Assembly (NCBI GenBank): GCA_023678885.1
Contig: CM042985.1
Coordinates: 17,462,465-17,526,464, forward strand
DNA length: 64,000 bases
Source: Pogostemon cablin
Taxonomy: Eukaryota; Streptophyta; Magnoliopsida; Lamiales; Lamiaceae
Direction: 5' to 3'
Made by a program: the position numbers and the translations under genes. The stretch's first letter is position 1. Each line of letters opens with the position of its first letter. The notes beneath the pieces were generated by a model, which worked only from the letters and a program-made list of their open reading frames with translations, was not told the origin of the DNA and ran no database searches. This document shows, in pieces, positions 1 to 10,314 of the stretch.

Positions 1-3000
1 ACTGCTTAAGAAAATACATGTGTGTTCTCACAAAGGACGTCTCATGATGCCTATTAAAGTCTCTAGTGAAGAGATGAGAGGTTCATAGAAATATGATGGT
101 CTCATTTAACTCTTCGGATACTTGAGTAATTTAAAAGTCTGTAGGTCATGATTAAATTTGATGAATGAATTGGAACTACATGGAATAGAAGTTGAAGGGG
201 AAACCTAAGTCAATTTTATTCTTCATAATTGCCTAGATGTTTTGAGTAAGTTTCTCCTGAATTACAAGAGGTTGTATATGGTAGGAAACTTCTGACAAAA
301 CATGTGGTAAAAGAAATCCAATTTCATAAAAGGAGTGAACAAGGATAGAATCTTACTTGCTAGTTGTTTAAACATGATTAGTGATGGCATCTACTGACAC
401 GAAGTGTGTAGATACTGGAATCACTGAATGTTTATTACTAAGTGAGGATAATATTATTATAGACATGGGTAAAACTACAAGAGTGGTGGCTATTGCAGTG
501 GGAGTTGTTTATTTATCTAATGATATGAGTAGACGTTTGATTTTGTGAAATTATCTTTACGTACATTTTCATAGAAAGAATTTGATTTCGGTTTCTATGC
601 ATTAATAGATGGATACTCCATTTCATTTAAATGACATGGTCATTATAATGAAGGATAGAGTTGTAATCTGTTATGGTACGTTGATGGACAATTTGTATAC
701 TCTTAAATCATGTATATTCCACAGATGCAACAAATAGTAATTAATAATGCATCTTCTGATCTTAGTAAGAGAAAGTAACCTTCGGAGATGAACTAAACAT
801 GCATTTGGCGTCTAAGACTAGATCATTTTACTTGAATAGGACTCAAAAGTTGATATCAGATGGACCGTAAGGTTTATCTGAAGTGGAAACTATTGGACTT
901 GCGAGTCTTACTTGGAAGTAAAAATGATTAATTACCTTTTTAAGGTAAAGGGATGTAGAGCCAAAGATATATATGTTGGAATTGGTTCATTCTGATTCAA
1001 GTGGACCTAATATTATCCAGGCGAGAGGTGGTAATGAATAATCGATGATTATTCTAGATACCGATATATTTATTTGATGCACTGCATGTCTAAGTTCTTT
1101 GATTAATTCAAGAATTGCAAGGCTGGTACAGTGAAGCGTCATGGAAAATATATCAAGTCATTACGGATTAATCGTATGGCGAGAACCTCTTAGGATAATT
1201 AGGAGCTATTAATCAGAGGTTGAGATTAAATCTCAAATTGTTTACACCAGGCATACCCCAGCTGAATGGTATGGCGGATAGAAGGTGTAGCACTCTTATG
1301 GAAATGATTAGATGGATGATGAATTATTTGGAATTACTAAATTCATTTTATGGGTATGCTCTAGAAACAGTAATTCGTATGAATGTTTGTCTGTTTGTGG
1401 GATATCCTAGAAAAATGAAGGGTGATTTATTTAGTCCAAAAGATCAAAGGGTGATTGTTAACACAAACACTAGATTTTTGGAAAAAAGACTATGTATTAA
1501 ATCATAAACCCATGTATAAATTGTTCTAAAGGAAGTGAGAGGGAAAAACACAAAGTATTAGTACCAATTGTATAAGAGGATATACCACAAGTTAAACTGC
1601 AATGTATATCACGTCTGATACACAATTGCATATAATGCCTTGTCGTAGTGGGAGGGATGTTCGACCACCTGTTTGATACATGTTTTGAGAGAGTCGTGAG
1701 ACTTGGTCCCTAGCAAACATGAAATGGACCCACAGATACGATGAAGCACTACAAGTTAGAAATGCCAAATCCTAGCAAAGTGCAATAAATATTAAAATAG
1801 AATCGATGAATTTTAAATTAGGTCTGGATGCTTGTTGAACCGCTAAATGGCGTAAAAGCCATTGGAAGCGGGCATGCAAGAATAAAAGAGGATCATAGAA
1901 TAAGGTGAAAACCTTGGAAGCAAGCTTGTTGCGAAAAGGTATACTCAGAAAGAAAGGGTTCGATTATGAGAAAACCTTTTCCCCGGTAGCTATGCCTAAG
2001 TTGATCCAGACTCTTTTATTTATTGCTACTCATATGAAATATGAGGGATAGCAAATAGATGTCGAGACAACTTTCCTGATTGGAAGTCTTAAGGGAAACA
2101 TCTATGTGAAGCAACCAAAGTGATTCATTGCAAAGAGCTAAGAGCATTGTGATAGTAAGCTTAAAAGTGTCCATTCATGGACTAAAGCAAGCTTCAAGAT
2201 CATGAAACATTCGTTTTGATGAGGTAATCCAGTGACATGGATCTAATCAATGATCGGATGGGTCTTGTGTATTGAAAAGAGTGATGGAAACGTGGTGGTA
2301 TTTCTTGTACTATACGCAGATAGTATCTTGCTCATTGGAGACAATGAAAGAGTATTGTCGGGTGTATGGGTATGGTTGATAAAGCGGTATGAGATGAAGG
2401 ACTTAAGAAGAGCAAAAATATCCTTTTGATCACGGTAATACGGATCACAAGAAAGGATGTTATGCTTATCTCAAGTTTTATATAGTGATATGATCCTTAC
2501 TCGTTTAGCATGTGAATTTATCTAAGTGAATGTGTCTTGTGACACAAAAGTAGATAAAGAAGATGAAAGCGGTTCCTTATGCTTCGACAAATGAGGAAGC
2601 TTAATCTAAGGAATGCTATGCACGAGATTGGATATCTGTTTTGCCAATGGCATGAACAGTGGGTATCAAGGTAACCCAAAATAAGAATGTTGAACTGTGG
2701 TAAGACATATACTTATGTACCTGAAAAGGACTAAAAACTATATGTGGGCTTACCGAACAGATTCACTGATTCTTATGGGTTACATAGATTCAGATTTTTC
2801 AAATCAGATAGGGACGGCGGTAAATCCACCTCAAAGGTTATGCGTTTAATTTTAGGAAGTAGAGTCATAAGGTGGAGGAGTGTTATATAGAAATATATTT
2901 CAGACTCCGGATTCCATCATGGAAAGATGATAAATTGGAGCCATGAGGCAGCCAAAGTATCTGTATGACTCTAGAAACTTCATGATGGACTTTGGTGTGA

Positions 3001-3298
3001 TTCTAAGTTTGCCCAAGCTTATCACAGTTTATATTGATGATATTAGGTGCAGTTGCAAACTTGAAGGAATCACAAGTCCATAAGGAAATTAAACACATGG
3101 AGCGCGAGTACTACCTGTTACGAGAAATCATATAATGAGGGGAAGGTTGTTGTCACCTAGATTGCATCGGATGATAACCTAGTAAATCTATTTACAAGGA
3201 CCTTAAGGCGAGAGCTTTTGATGGTCGTGTAGTGGGAGTGGAAATCAGATGTATGGCAGAAGACATGACTGCATAGTCTTTTAGTATAAGTGGGAGAT
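1..3298 (+). pseudogene. Copia family A, copy 1: decayed gag-pol, 5' end outside window
   Basis: Degenerate Ty1/copia polyprotein read in fragments across frames. A gag-like stretch lies near 60-360 and integrase from about 950 to 1510; its C-terminal part (1220-1507) keeps a TPG-PQ-NG motif and the FYGYALET block that follows the catalytic core. Reverse transcriptase fragments run from about 1840 to 2560 and RNase H fragments from about 2740 to 3230. The catalytic box YVDD is read as Y-A-D-S at 2313-2324, so the second aspartate is lost. A polypurine tract AAGTGGGAGA lies at 3288-3297, directly before the LTR. Stops and frameshifts are frequent, so no protein is expected. The 5' LTR and leader lie left of the window. 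Family assignment rests on homology with the copies at 10315, 24701 and 49893. Confidence 0.85.
3288..3297 (+). promoter_or_regulatory. Polypurine tract of copia A copy 1
   Basis: AAGTGGGAGA sits immediately 5' of the LTR start TGTTGG. It is the expected primer site for plus-strand DNA synthesis, and the same string precedes the LTR at 56146 (tract at 56135-56144). Confidence 0.75.
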
Positions 3299-4225
3299 TG
3301 TTGGATTGTATACTAAAATTCTAGCTTTTTGTATGAACAATGTTATAACAATTAATTTGAAATGAGAATCATATGATCAAATGATTGCATCTTATAATTT
3401 ATTTATATGTTCGATGCAAAAGTCCACTTACTTTATACTGTAGATAATATGTTGTGCGAAAACACGAGGAAGATCATATTATCGGTTTTCTTATAAAGTA
3501 TAAACAGATGCTCACAACCGAGATAGACGGTGACTCTCTATCGGGATGGTTGTAGTGTGGTTTGGTATTAGCTTGTCTTGGCTATAGAATCACATTAGTG
3601 CACTTGTGTGTATTGAGCAGGACCGCTAGAGATCGTTCGACTTATACTGACTTATAGGAGAACTTGATCTCAATTATTATGGAAATTCGTGCTCTTAATC
3701 CCTATACAATAACCTCGACACGTAGGGCAGTATATATTTCTTTGATTCATCAATGGGTGAGATTTACATGTAATTAAATCAACAAACTCAATGAGTTGGG
3801 AAGTAATGCTGTCTCTATGGTGTGCTATTGATTGTAGAAGGAATCCGTGTCCGTCGTAGGTTGATGATGTCCCCTTGAGGAGCTCATAAGGATTATCATG
3901 TAAATCCTGCAAGTGGAATTTATTCCGGCATGATAATGATGTTGAGTGGTACTACTCTTGGATGAGATATTAATTAATTGAGTTGTCAGTAACTTAAATT
4001 AATTAATGGACATTGTATATCTTAAACATGGGGAGACTAACGGGCTCATAATAAGAAGGAGCCCAAAACGTAATTTTGGGATTGGAAAAACAGTGCAGTA
4101 ATAATATTTTAGTGTAATATATTATTATTATTGGACTTAAGTATAAGCTTTGGACTAAGTTTGGATACTTAAGCCCAATGGAGGCCCAACCCAATTTCTC
4201 CTCCTGGTCCCTGCTGTAGCCCATG

Positions 4226-4232
4226 TATATAA
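4226..4232 (+). promoter_or_regulatory. Candidate TATA box in copia A LTR
   Basis: TATATAA lies in the second half of the LTR. Sibling LTRs have the weaker ATAAATA at the same place. Promoter function is inferred from position only. Confidence 0.45.
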
Positions 4233-4377
4233 GTCACCTCAACTTATCTGGAACCCTAATCTAATTCATTATTCATGTGTGATGAGGGTTGAGAGCAAAT
4301 TGAGGAGGTCTCGTAGATCGTCGCCCACACGACGTCGAGATCGGACTTGGGACATACGGCAGAAGATCAGAAGGTAG

Positions 4378-4575
4378 TTTGCTGCTGCTGTCCGGCACCT
4401 TCAGAAATTTATATAAAATTTTACAGTCCTTAGAATTTGATGATCAATATACTGACGGAAAGCCATTGAAGAGAGGATCGTCTGAGCATAAAGATTATTC
4501 AAGTCCGACATCAGACGAGAAAGTTATGGCCATTCTCGTGGAACTGCACAGTCTGCCAGCGAGAATCCTTCATCT
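4378..4575 (+). repeat. Module inserted in copia LTR, shared with gypsy LTRs
   Basis: This block is absent from four of the five long family A LTRs. It contains GAAGAGAGGATCGTC, then ATCAGACGAGAAAGTTATGG, then GCGAGAATCCTT. The same ordered motifs occur at about 21063-21180 and, on the minus strand, in the solo gypsy LTR at about 36190-36340. No coding capacity is apparent. Confidence 0.6.
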
Positions 4576-4687
4576 TCTATATACCCTGGTGAACGGTAAT
4601 CGTTTATATGATTTATTGCTTCTGCTGATATTAAAAACATATGGATCCCTAACAGGTCACGTTAACCAAACGATTCAAGTGTCAACA

Positions 4688-5601
4688 CACACATCAAAAA
4701 TCTCGACCACTATGCTCAGCTGAAGCGGCATCTCGTCTCTCCTACCGATGTTCCCCATGCGTTGACATCTATCGCAAGATGCCACATAGGTCTCACAATC
4801 CTTAAATAATGTAGGCCAATAAAGAGCGGACTAAAGTACCTTGGCTGCTGTCTTTTGAGCGCCGAAATGCCCCCCGTTAGGTTGTGCATGGCAAAACTTG
4901 AGAACACTCTCCATCTCCATCTCGGGCACACACCTACGGACGATAGAATCTGTGCAAATCTTGCACACAAATGGATCATACCATATGAAAGTCTCAACAT
5001 CCCTCTTGAATTTAGCAAGTTGATATCGGTTGAGATCCCTTGGAATTTCTCCCACAGCAATATAGTTCACATAATCCGCATACCATGGATCAACTCCCTG
5101 TGCAGCAACCACACACGCTCGCTCAGCCCCTTCAACAACCACGGCAATGATCTTTTCATCCGGGAACATTTCCTCAATATACTCCTCAAGTTGATCTTCA
5201 TCAAGAGAAAAAGATACAATTACCGGATATTTTTCATTATCTCTAAGAAAGGCGTACTTCAAGTGTTCTGGCAAAAGTTTCAACTCCTCTTTCCTCACTT
5301 CCATCGGAGAGCTCTCGTTATCCAAAGGCAAGTACTTCCTTGTCCACTTGACTTCTTCCACCTTAGTTCTTTCCGATTCAAACCTGTCATCACCCAAAGC
5401 AAGTAAGTTTTCAATAAATTCAATACATACCTCGTTGGAGAGTCCGTCAAGCTCTGTAGTGGGATAAGTAAGAGACTCCATCAAACATGTCTCAAGAGGA
5501 TCCTTTGACAGGATCAAAGACATATCCTCCTTCACAATCTCCTCCACCACGTAAATACTATAACACTGAGACTCCATGGGCATCTTTATTGCTTTGTCCA
5601 A
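4688..5601 (-). pseudogene. Gypsy 1 pol remnant: RT and RNase H deleted, integrase N-terminus
   Basis: Reading on the minus strand from 5601, the protein begins with the linker after protease and reaches the first residues of the reverse transcriptase region (LLPEHLKYAFLRDNEKYPVI). It then jumps to the C-terminal end of RNase H (DPWYADYVNYI) and the integrase HHCC zinc finger, with His residues in FCHA...GGHFG and Cys residues in CDRCQ. The whole reverse transcriptase catalytic core and most of RNase H are absent in one apparent deletion near 5150-5220. An in-frame TAG follows the AAKVL block near 4829. The frame ends at the copia junction near 4689. The element could move only with enzymes supplied in trans. 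Confidence 0.8.
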
Positions 5602-6312
5602 GTTGAAAAGAACTTCTTATTTGTCCATCCGCAATCTAAGCTCTCCTTTTTGAACATCAATCATAGCTCCAGCAGTAGCAAGGAAAGGTCTCCCCAAGAT
5701 TAGAGGGATATTATCCTTGTTATCTTCCATCTCTAGCACAAGAAAGTCCACAGGAAAGACTAGCTTCTCCACTTTGACGAGAACGTCTTCAATTGTACCT
5801 TTTGGAAACATCATCGACCTGTCCGCCAATTGGTGAACCACTGTTGTAGGGGTTAACTCCCCCAAACCAAGCCTCTGAAAGATGGACAACGACATTAAAT
5901 TGATGCTTGCCCCTAGATCGCACAAAGCTCACCGTGCCGGCCCCTTTCCGATCTCACATAGAATAGTTAAGCTCCACGGATCCTTCATCTTTCGCGGAAG
6001 CTTCCTTTGAATGATTGAGCTGCAATTCTCAGATAAATTCACCATTTCAATTTCGGTTAAGCTCTGCTTCCTCAACAATACGTCTTTAAGAAATCGGGCA
6101 TAGTACGGTATCTCCATGATTGCCTCTGAGAAAGGAATGCTCAAGCTTATCTTGTTCATTATCTTTGAAAACTTCTTGAACTTCTCTTCCAATCCCTTCT
6201 TCACAAGCTTGTAAGGAAACGACAGAGGTATCTTCGTTTTGGGAATCCCCCATTCATCACGATCAATCTTCTCCGTTTTTTCCTTTTCGGCTCTCAATCG
6301 CTTGGCTCTCTC
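5602..6312 (-). pseudogene. Gypsy 1 protease region
   Basis: The retropepsin-like active site reads LCDLGASINLM, beginning near 5925, and the second conserved block is LILGRPFLATAGAMIDV. Upstream (6297-5929) is the linker typical of this group, with PFSEAIMEIPYYARFLKD. The frame is broken by a TGA just before LCDLGAS, where element 2 has CGA (a C-to-T change at a CpG), and by a TAA near 5617. Apart from these stops the reading is long and well conserved. Confidence 0.8.
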
Positions 6313-8526
6313 CTACTTTTTATCAGCTATTATCTCTGTACTTTGCTCATTCCGAACCACTGGAGTAGCATCAACATCATCGAGAGTGTTCAAAGTAGCA
6401 GCAGGCAACTTGTGGATGGGTTCGACCAGGGTTCGACCTGTGGAACAGGTCGAACCAGGCACGTAATGGTCGAACCGCTCTTCTGGACAACTGCTCTCTT
6501 TTTGAAGTTGTGGTTCGACCTGGGTTCGACCTGTTGAGTAGGTCGAACCACGGCTACCTAGGTCAAACCGACCTACTGTACTCCTTCCGCCCTCCGGTTC
6601 GACCAAGGTTCGACCTGTTGGATAGGTCGAACCATGTCCATCGTGGTCGAACTGTTGCTGCGACAAAACATAATGCTCCAAGTTGTGCGGTTCGACCTGG
6701 GTTTGACCTGTTGGATAGGTCGAACCATCATTGATTTGGTCGAACCGGTGTTCTAGAAAAATAGAGTGCTCCAAATTGTTAGGTTCGACCATGGTTCGAC
6801 CTGTATGCCAGGTCGAACCATCTGCAGTTTGGTCGAACCGATGCTGCGATGCCTCCTGATCGTGTCCAGTGCGTTGGTTTGACTTTCCCTGTATGGTTCG
6901 ACCTTCAATGTTGGTCGAACTATGGTTGAATCTTGCCCTAGACATGTCCAAATTTGATTCTGGCCTCATAGGTCCCTCGTACTGCGTTCCCGACCTCAGT
7001 GTGATGGCATTGTTGGTCCTTGGATTCTCAATACTTTGAGATGGGAACTTCCCCTTCTCAAGAGTTTGAGTAAGCTTGTTAACACTTCCTGCCATCTTCC
7101 CCATCAGCAATGTAAGGTCCTTCACCTGCTTAGATATAACCTCATGGTTTGCATCGATTTTCTTTTCAAGTTTGGCCTCAAGGCGGTTCACTCTTTCATC
7201 GTTCTTGGCCATATACCTGTTCACAGTATCCTCAAAACCCGGTTTCCCTTCTTCTATCTTAGCACCCGGATCAACACCCATCGGAGGTTGAATCACATTA
7301 TTCGGATTGCTCCATGAGAACTCCGGCCTCCTAGGCTGTTGATAACCACCCGGGGGACCACGATTATTAAAGTTTCCTCGATAATTCCCTTGGTAGTTCC
7401 GGTTTTCTTGATATGGATACCTAGTCCCTTGAATACTTTGACCCATGGCATAGTGTGCCTCTTCCAACTCCTCTTGGATTGGTCCATCATTCTTCAACTC
7501 CTGCTGCATGATTGGTACTCGCTGAGATAATTCGCTGATTTGCTTCTGTTGGGATTCAAGTAGCTTGTTGATATTGGACAAGCTAGAGACGATCTCATCC
7601 TCTCTACTTGTTTTTACCATTGCTTGTTCAACCTGAGCTACCTTCCCAAGGACATAAGTACCTCTAACTCTATCAGTTGGCCAATCCCTTGAATTCATCG
7701 AAATATCTTCAAACAACTTTTCAGCCTCTACGGATGACTTTGTAAGCAAAGCTCCATTAGAAGAAGCATCCAATAACACTTGTGAATCACTGTCCAATCC
7801 ATTGTAGAATATACTGATATATTGAGCTTTAGATAGCCCATGTTGAGGACACTTCCTAAGCATGTCCTGGAATCTATCCCATGCTTTATGAAATTTTTCA
7901 CCTCCACCGACAGAAAATTGGTTAATGTCTTGCTTCATCTTAAACACCTTTGAAGGTGGCATGTACCTCTCTAAGAACCTTAACTGCAGTTGCTCCCAAG
8001 TGGTGCACTCAGCTACGTTGATAGTGTCGTACAAATCTCTCGCCTTTTCAGTAAGCGAGAATTTGAACAAGAGGATCTTCCTAGCATCTTCATGTTCTCC
8101 TGCGTCTTTTTGAGTAATTGCATAGCCCAAGAACTTGTTCAGATGCTGCTGCGGATCCTCGAAAGACCCTCCTGAAAAGGAGTTCCTTTCTATCATGCTA
8201 ATAAGAGCGGGATGAAGATCGAAAGCTGCATTAGTTCCCCTCGCTCCTAGAAGCCCAGAATTTCCAGCCCCATTATTTCTGAAAACCTCTTGGATGGCTA
8301 GATTATCCGGATTCACTGCCATGTTGACTGTCTCTACTCCCGAATTAACTTTCGTTGTAGCTTCAATCGTCTGCGAAATCTGCTCGTCAACTTAAACTCC
8401 AAAATTCAGAGCTTCAGCTGGATCAATAGTCTTTGCCTTGCTCTTCTTCTTTTTCTTCTTTCTTGACGATGCTCCGATCTCAGGATTATAGGGTTCAAGT
8501 TCACCTTTCTTTGATCTCGTGAGCAT
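6313..8526 (-). pseudogene. Gypsy 1 gag with C-terminal 31-residue repeats
   Basis: The start is placed at the ATG of MLTRSK (8526), conserved in element 2 at 14612 and a short way after the primer site. A TAA at 8392-8394 replaces a GAA codon of element 2 and breaks the frame, after which about 670 codons stay open (8322-6313). The retrotransposon gag domain covers roughly the first 200 residues after 8322 (RNSFSGG...DPQQHLNKFL...WEQL). A glutamine-rich coiled region and NAITLRSGTQYEGP follow. The last 170 residues hold five or six repeats of the form RFDQ...GST...GRT.VEP. The next stop, TAG, stands where element 2 has TGG. I see no CCHC knuckle. Confidence 0.85.
6419..6930 (-). repeat. TTCGACC/GGTCGAA palindromic array inside gag of gypsy 1
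   Basis: Five clear units and one degenerate unit. Each holds two GGTTCGACC and two GGTCGAACC copies, arranged in the sense direction as forward, ~12 nt, forward, ~8 nt, reverse, 2-5 nt, reverse. The second-type copies on the plus strand start at 6468, 6561, 6645, 6738 and 6831, giving spacings 93, 84, 93 and 93, all multiples of three. The inner pair can form a 10-bp stem with a ~7-nt loop (for example near 6607-6633). The four copies are read in different frames as RFD, GST, GRT and VEP. Confidence 0.92.
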
Positions 8527-8609
8527 ACACCTAAAAATAACTAGAATTAAAATAGCAAAACAAGATAAATAGCCCTAATAAACTAGAAATAACAAAAAGA
8601 TATTTTAAG

Positions 8610-8630
8610 CCGTCCCCGGCAACGGCGCCA
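8610..8630 (-). promoter_or_regulatory. Primer binding site, Asp-tRNA type, gypsy 1
   Basis: On the minus strand the site begins TGGCGCCGTTGCCGGGGA, a few bases after the 5' LTR end. This string is the known primer site of Athila-type elements and is complementary to the 3' end of plant tRNA-Asp. Confidence 0.9.
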
Positions 8631-9644
8631 AAAACTTGTTGGGTGTTTTCTCAATACATAATTTTAATCCCCAAGTATGAAGGATACCAATTGTAGTTTC
8701 GACGGTGACCAAGTTAAATATCGAATCCACGGGACGGATAAATATTACTTTAGTTATTTTCTAGCAATTATGACTATGTTGAGAATTGTAATTGTTGGTT
8801 TTTAAACTAAGTAACAATTAAAATAGCAAATCAATAACAAGAATAAGAGAAGAGTCGTTGTGATCAAATAGATGATAGGTAGTTTGTCAGGCCATCCAGT
8901 TTCATTCGTTAATTCATACTTTCGTGTGTCAATGTCCGACTCTGCCTTGTAGTTTATGGACGCATCGCTAGACCATGCAAATCTACTCTATAGACACAAA
9001 TAGATAAGCTTTTTGACACGTGTGAGTATCCTCAGAGCAAGATGTATACTTTACCCCCCTTTCTAGGTACTATCATAATCAATTATTTCCCGTGCACTTA
9101 GTACTCTAACCCGATTTGATCTCCCTTTTTAGGTACTATAAAGTTATACTCTTAATCCTACTTGTTAACCCGAATTCAATTCAATTAACAAACATTCATA
9201 TAAGATGGTACTAATAAAATCTCGAAATCCCTTCACTTAGAATTATAACAATAAACCCTGCTCATTAGTGAACGCACTCAATCAATAACCACGTTATGCA
9301 TTCAGACTCTACACAATGATTATTGATGCACAAAACAATTATGAGTATGGATTAAAAACGCACAATCTTATATAAAATAAACCACAAGTAATGTTTTACG
9401 GAGTATACATACGAAATACAAATCAACTCATGAAACCTTCATAATCCTAGAACTACCGAAGTGGCTCTAGCCCATGATTGATCTAGGAGCAATCATGGTT
9501 AGATGGACCAATCTTACTTGAATCTCCAGTGGAACCTCTGTCACAACTCCTCCTAGTCTCCTTTTGTGCTTCACGTTCTTACGCTCTCTAAAACTCTCTT
9601 GTATTGTGTTGTTGTCTTGTTGTATTCTTCTCTGACTGCATGAG

Positions 9645-9656
9645 CCTCCTTTTATA
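9645..9656 (-). promoter_or_regulatory. TATA box in gypsy 1 LTR
   Basis: TATAAAAGGAGG on the minus strand, about 100 bp downstream of the end of the TTCGACC array. The equivalents at 13483, 20782 and 23598 have the same relation to their arrays, which supports a real promoter. Confidence 0.7.
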
Positions 9657-9751
9657 CTTGTAATCACGTCTCTAGGGCTTGGAATGGGCTTTTCAAGTGA
9701 TCACACGTGTTTCGGCCTCGAAAATCCGGATAAGGTAAGTTTCCGCACGAC

Positions 9752-10096
9752 GGTTCGACCTCAGCAAACAAGTCGAACCACTGGCCACAGGTCGAACCAC
9801 CGGTTGAACCCACCTACTGGAAGTATTCTGCATTGGTTCGACTCCTTGTACAGGTCGAACCACTCTGGCTTGGTCGAACCACGCCACTGGATAATTTCTG
9901 CTCTCGATTCGACCAACTGTCTGGTCAAACCCCCAACGTCGTGATCGAATCAACATTCTCGCAAACTGGTTCGACCATGGTTCGACCTGATAGATATGTC
10001 GAAACCCTCGAGTCGTGGTCGAACCCCTCTTCTGCCGCTTTGCATTGCTGGTTTGGCCTGCTGGAGAGGTTGAACCCTCCTCCAACAGGTCGAACC
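9752..10096 (-). repeat. TTCGACC/GGTCGAA array in U3 of gypsy 1 LTR
   Basis: About a dozen copies of GGTTCGACC and its complement, some with one mismatch, spread over 345 bp upstream of the TATA box. The flank is mostly GG before TTCGACC, as in the gag array of the same element. Unit spacers include the string CTTCCAGTAGG, similar to spacers in element 2. Confidence 0.88.
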
Positions 10097-10314
10097 CACC
10101 TCTCTCCTTGGCGGTTCGCATGGTCTTGACTTTGTCTCTTCGATTCTTGGCACTTCTACTCCGATTTTGCTATGAAAACCACTTAAATAGCTCTACTAAC
10201 ACCTGATTCATGCTAATTCACAATATATATAGGTTTTCCACCTATTTCCACCTCAAAACTCTCCAAAACTAGCACAAAACATGATGCCAAACTTATAAAT
10301 TTACACACTCATCA

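Larger units (their letters stand above)
3299..4687 (+). repeat. 3' LTR of copia A copy 1 (1389 bp, carries a ~188-bp extra module)
   Basis: The sequence starts TGTTGGATTG and ends GTCAACA. Its body matches the family A LTRs at 28616, 45053, 49893 and 56146, which are 1183-1204 bp long. The extra length comes from one block at about 4378-4575 that the other four lack. The right edge abuts gypsy integrase coding sequence, so copy 1 appears to have jumped into that gypsy element. The bases just right of the edge (CACAC) are the candidate target duplication; the partner lies outside the window. Confidence 0.88.
4688..10314 (-). mobile_element. Athila-like Ty3/gypsy element 1 (minus strand, 3' end cut by copia A)
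   Basis: Order in the sense direction: 5' LTR (10314-8637), primer binding site, gag with a repeat array, protease, a fused RT-start to RNase-H-end segment, then the integrase zinc finger, which stops at 4688 where the copia LTR begins. The rest of integrase, the 3' untranslated region and the 3' LTR should lie left of the window. The element itself lies in copia A copy 2, whose sequence resumes at 10315. Assignment to the Athila-like group rests on the Asp-type primer site, the DLGAS protease motif and the gag sequence. Confidence 0.85.
8637..10314 (-). repeat. 5' LTR of gypsy 1 (1678 bp)
   Basis: On the minus strand it starts TGATGAGTGTGTAAATT and ends CCCAACA. It matches the LTRs at 12909, 20195 and 23037 in organisation: U3 array, TATA box, then a long AT-rich R-U5 part. 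The outer edge at 10314 joins copia A sequence directly. Confidence 0.9.

Noticed and set aside
6239..6734. Plus-strand open frames across the gag array
   Set aside because: They are antisense to gag and stay open only because the palindromic repeat lacks stops in several frames on both strands.
6419..6930. Regularly spaced short palindromic repeats that look like a CRISPR array
   Set aside because: The setting is a plant retrotransposon, the spacers are themselves similar between units, units are 93 bp and coding, and no cas genes exist.
9752..10096. GGTTCGACC resembles the B box of RNA polymerase III promoters (GGTTCGANNCC)
   Set aside because: The last two C positions do not match in most copies, no A box lies at the right distance, and copies occur in both orientations.
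9693..10153. Open frames across the gypsy 1 LTR array, both strands
   Set aside because: Same cause: repeat-driven openness within an LTR, with no start context and no similarity to gag beyond the shared motif.
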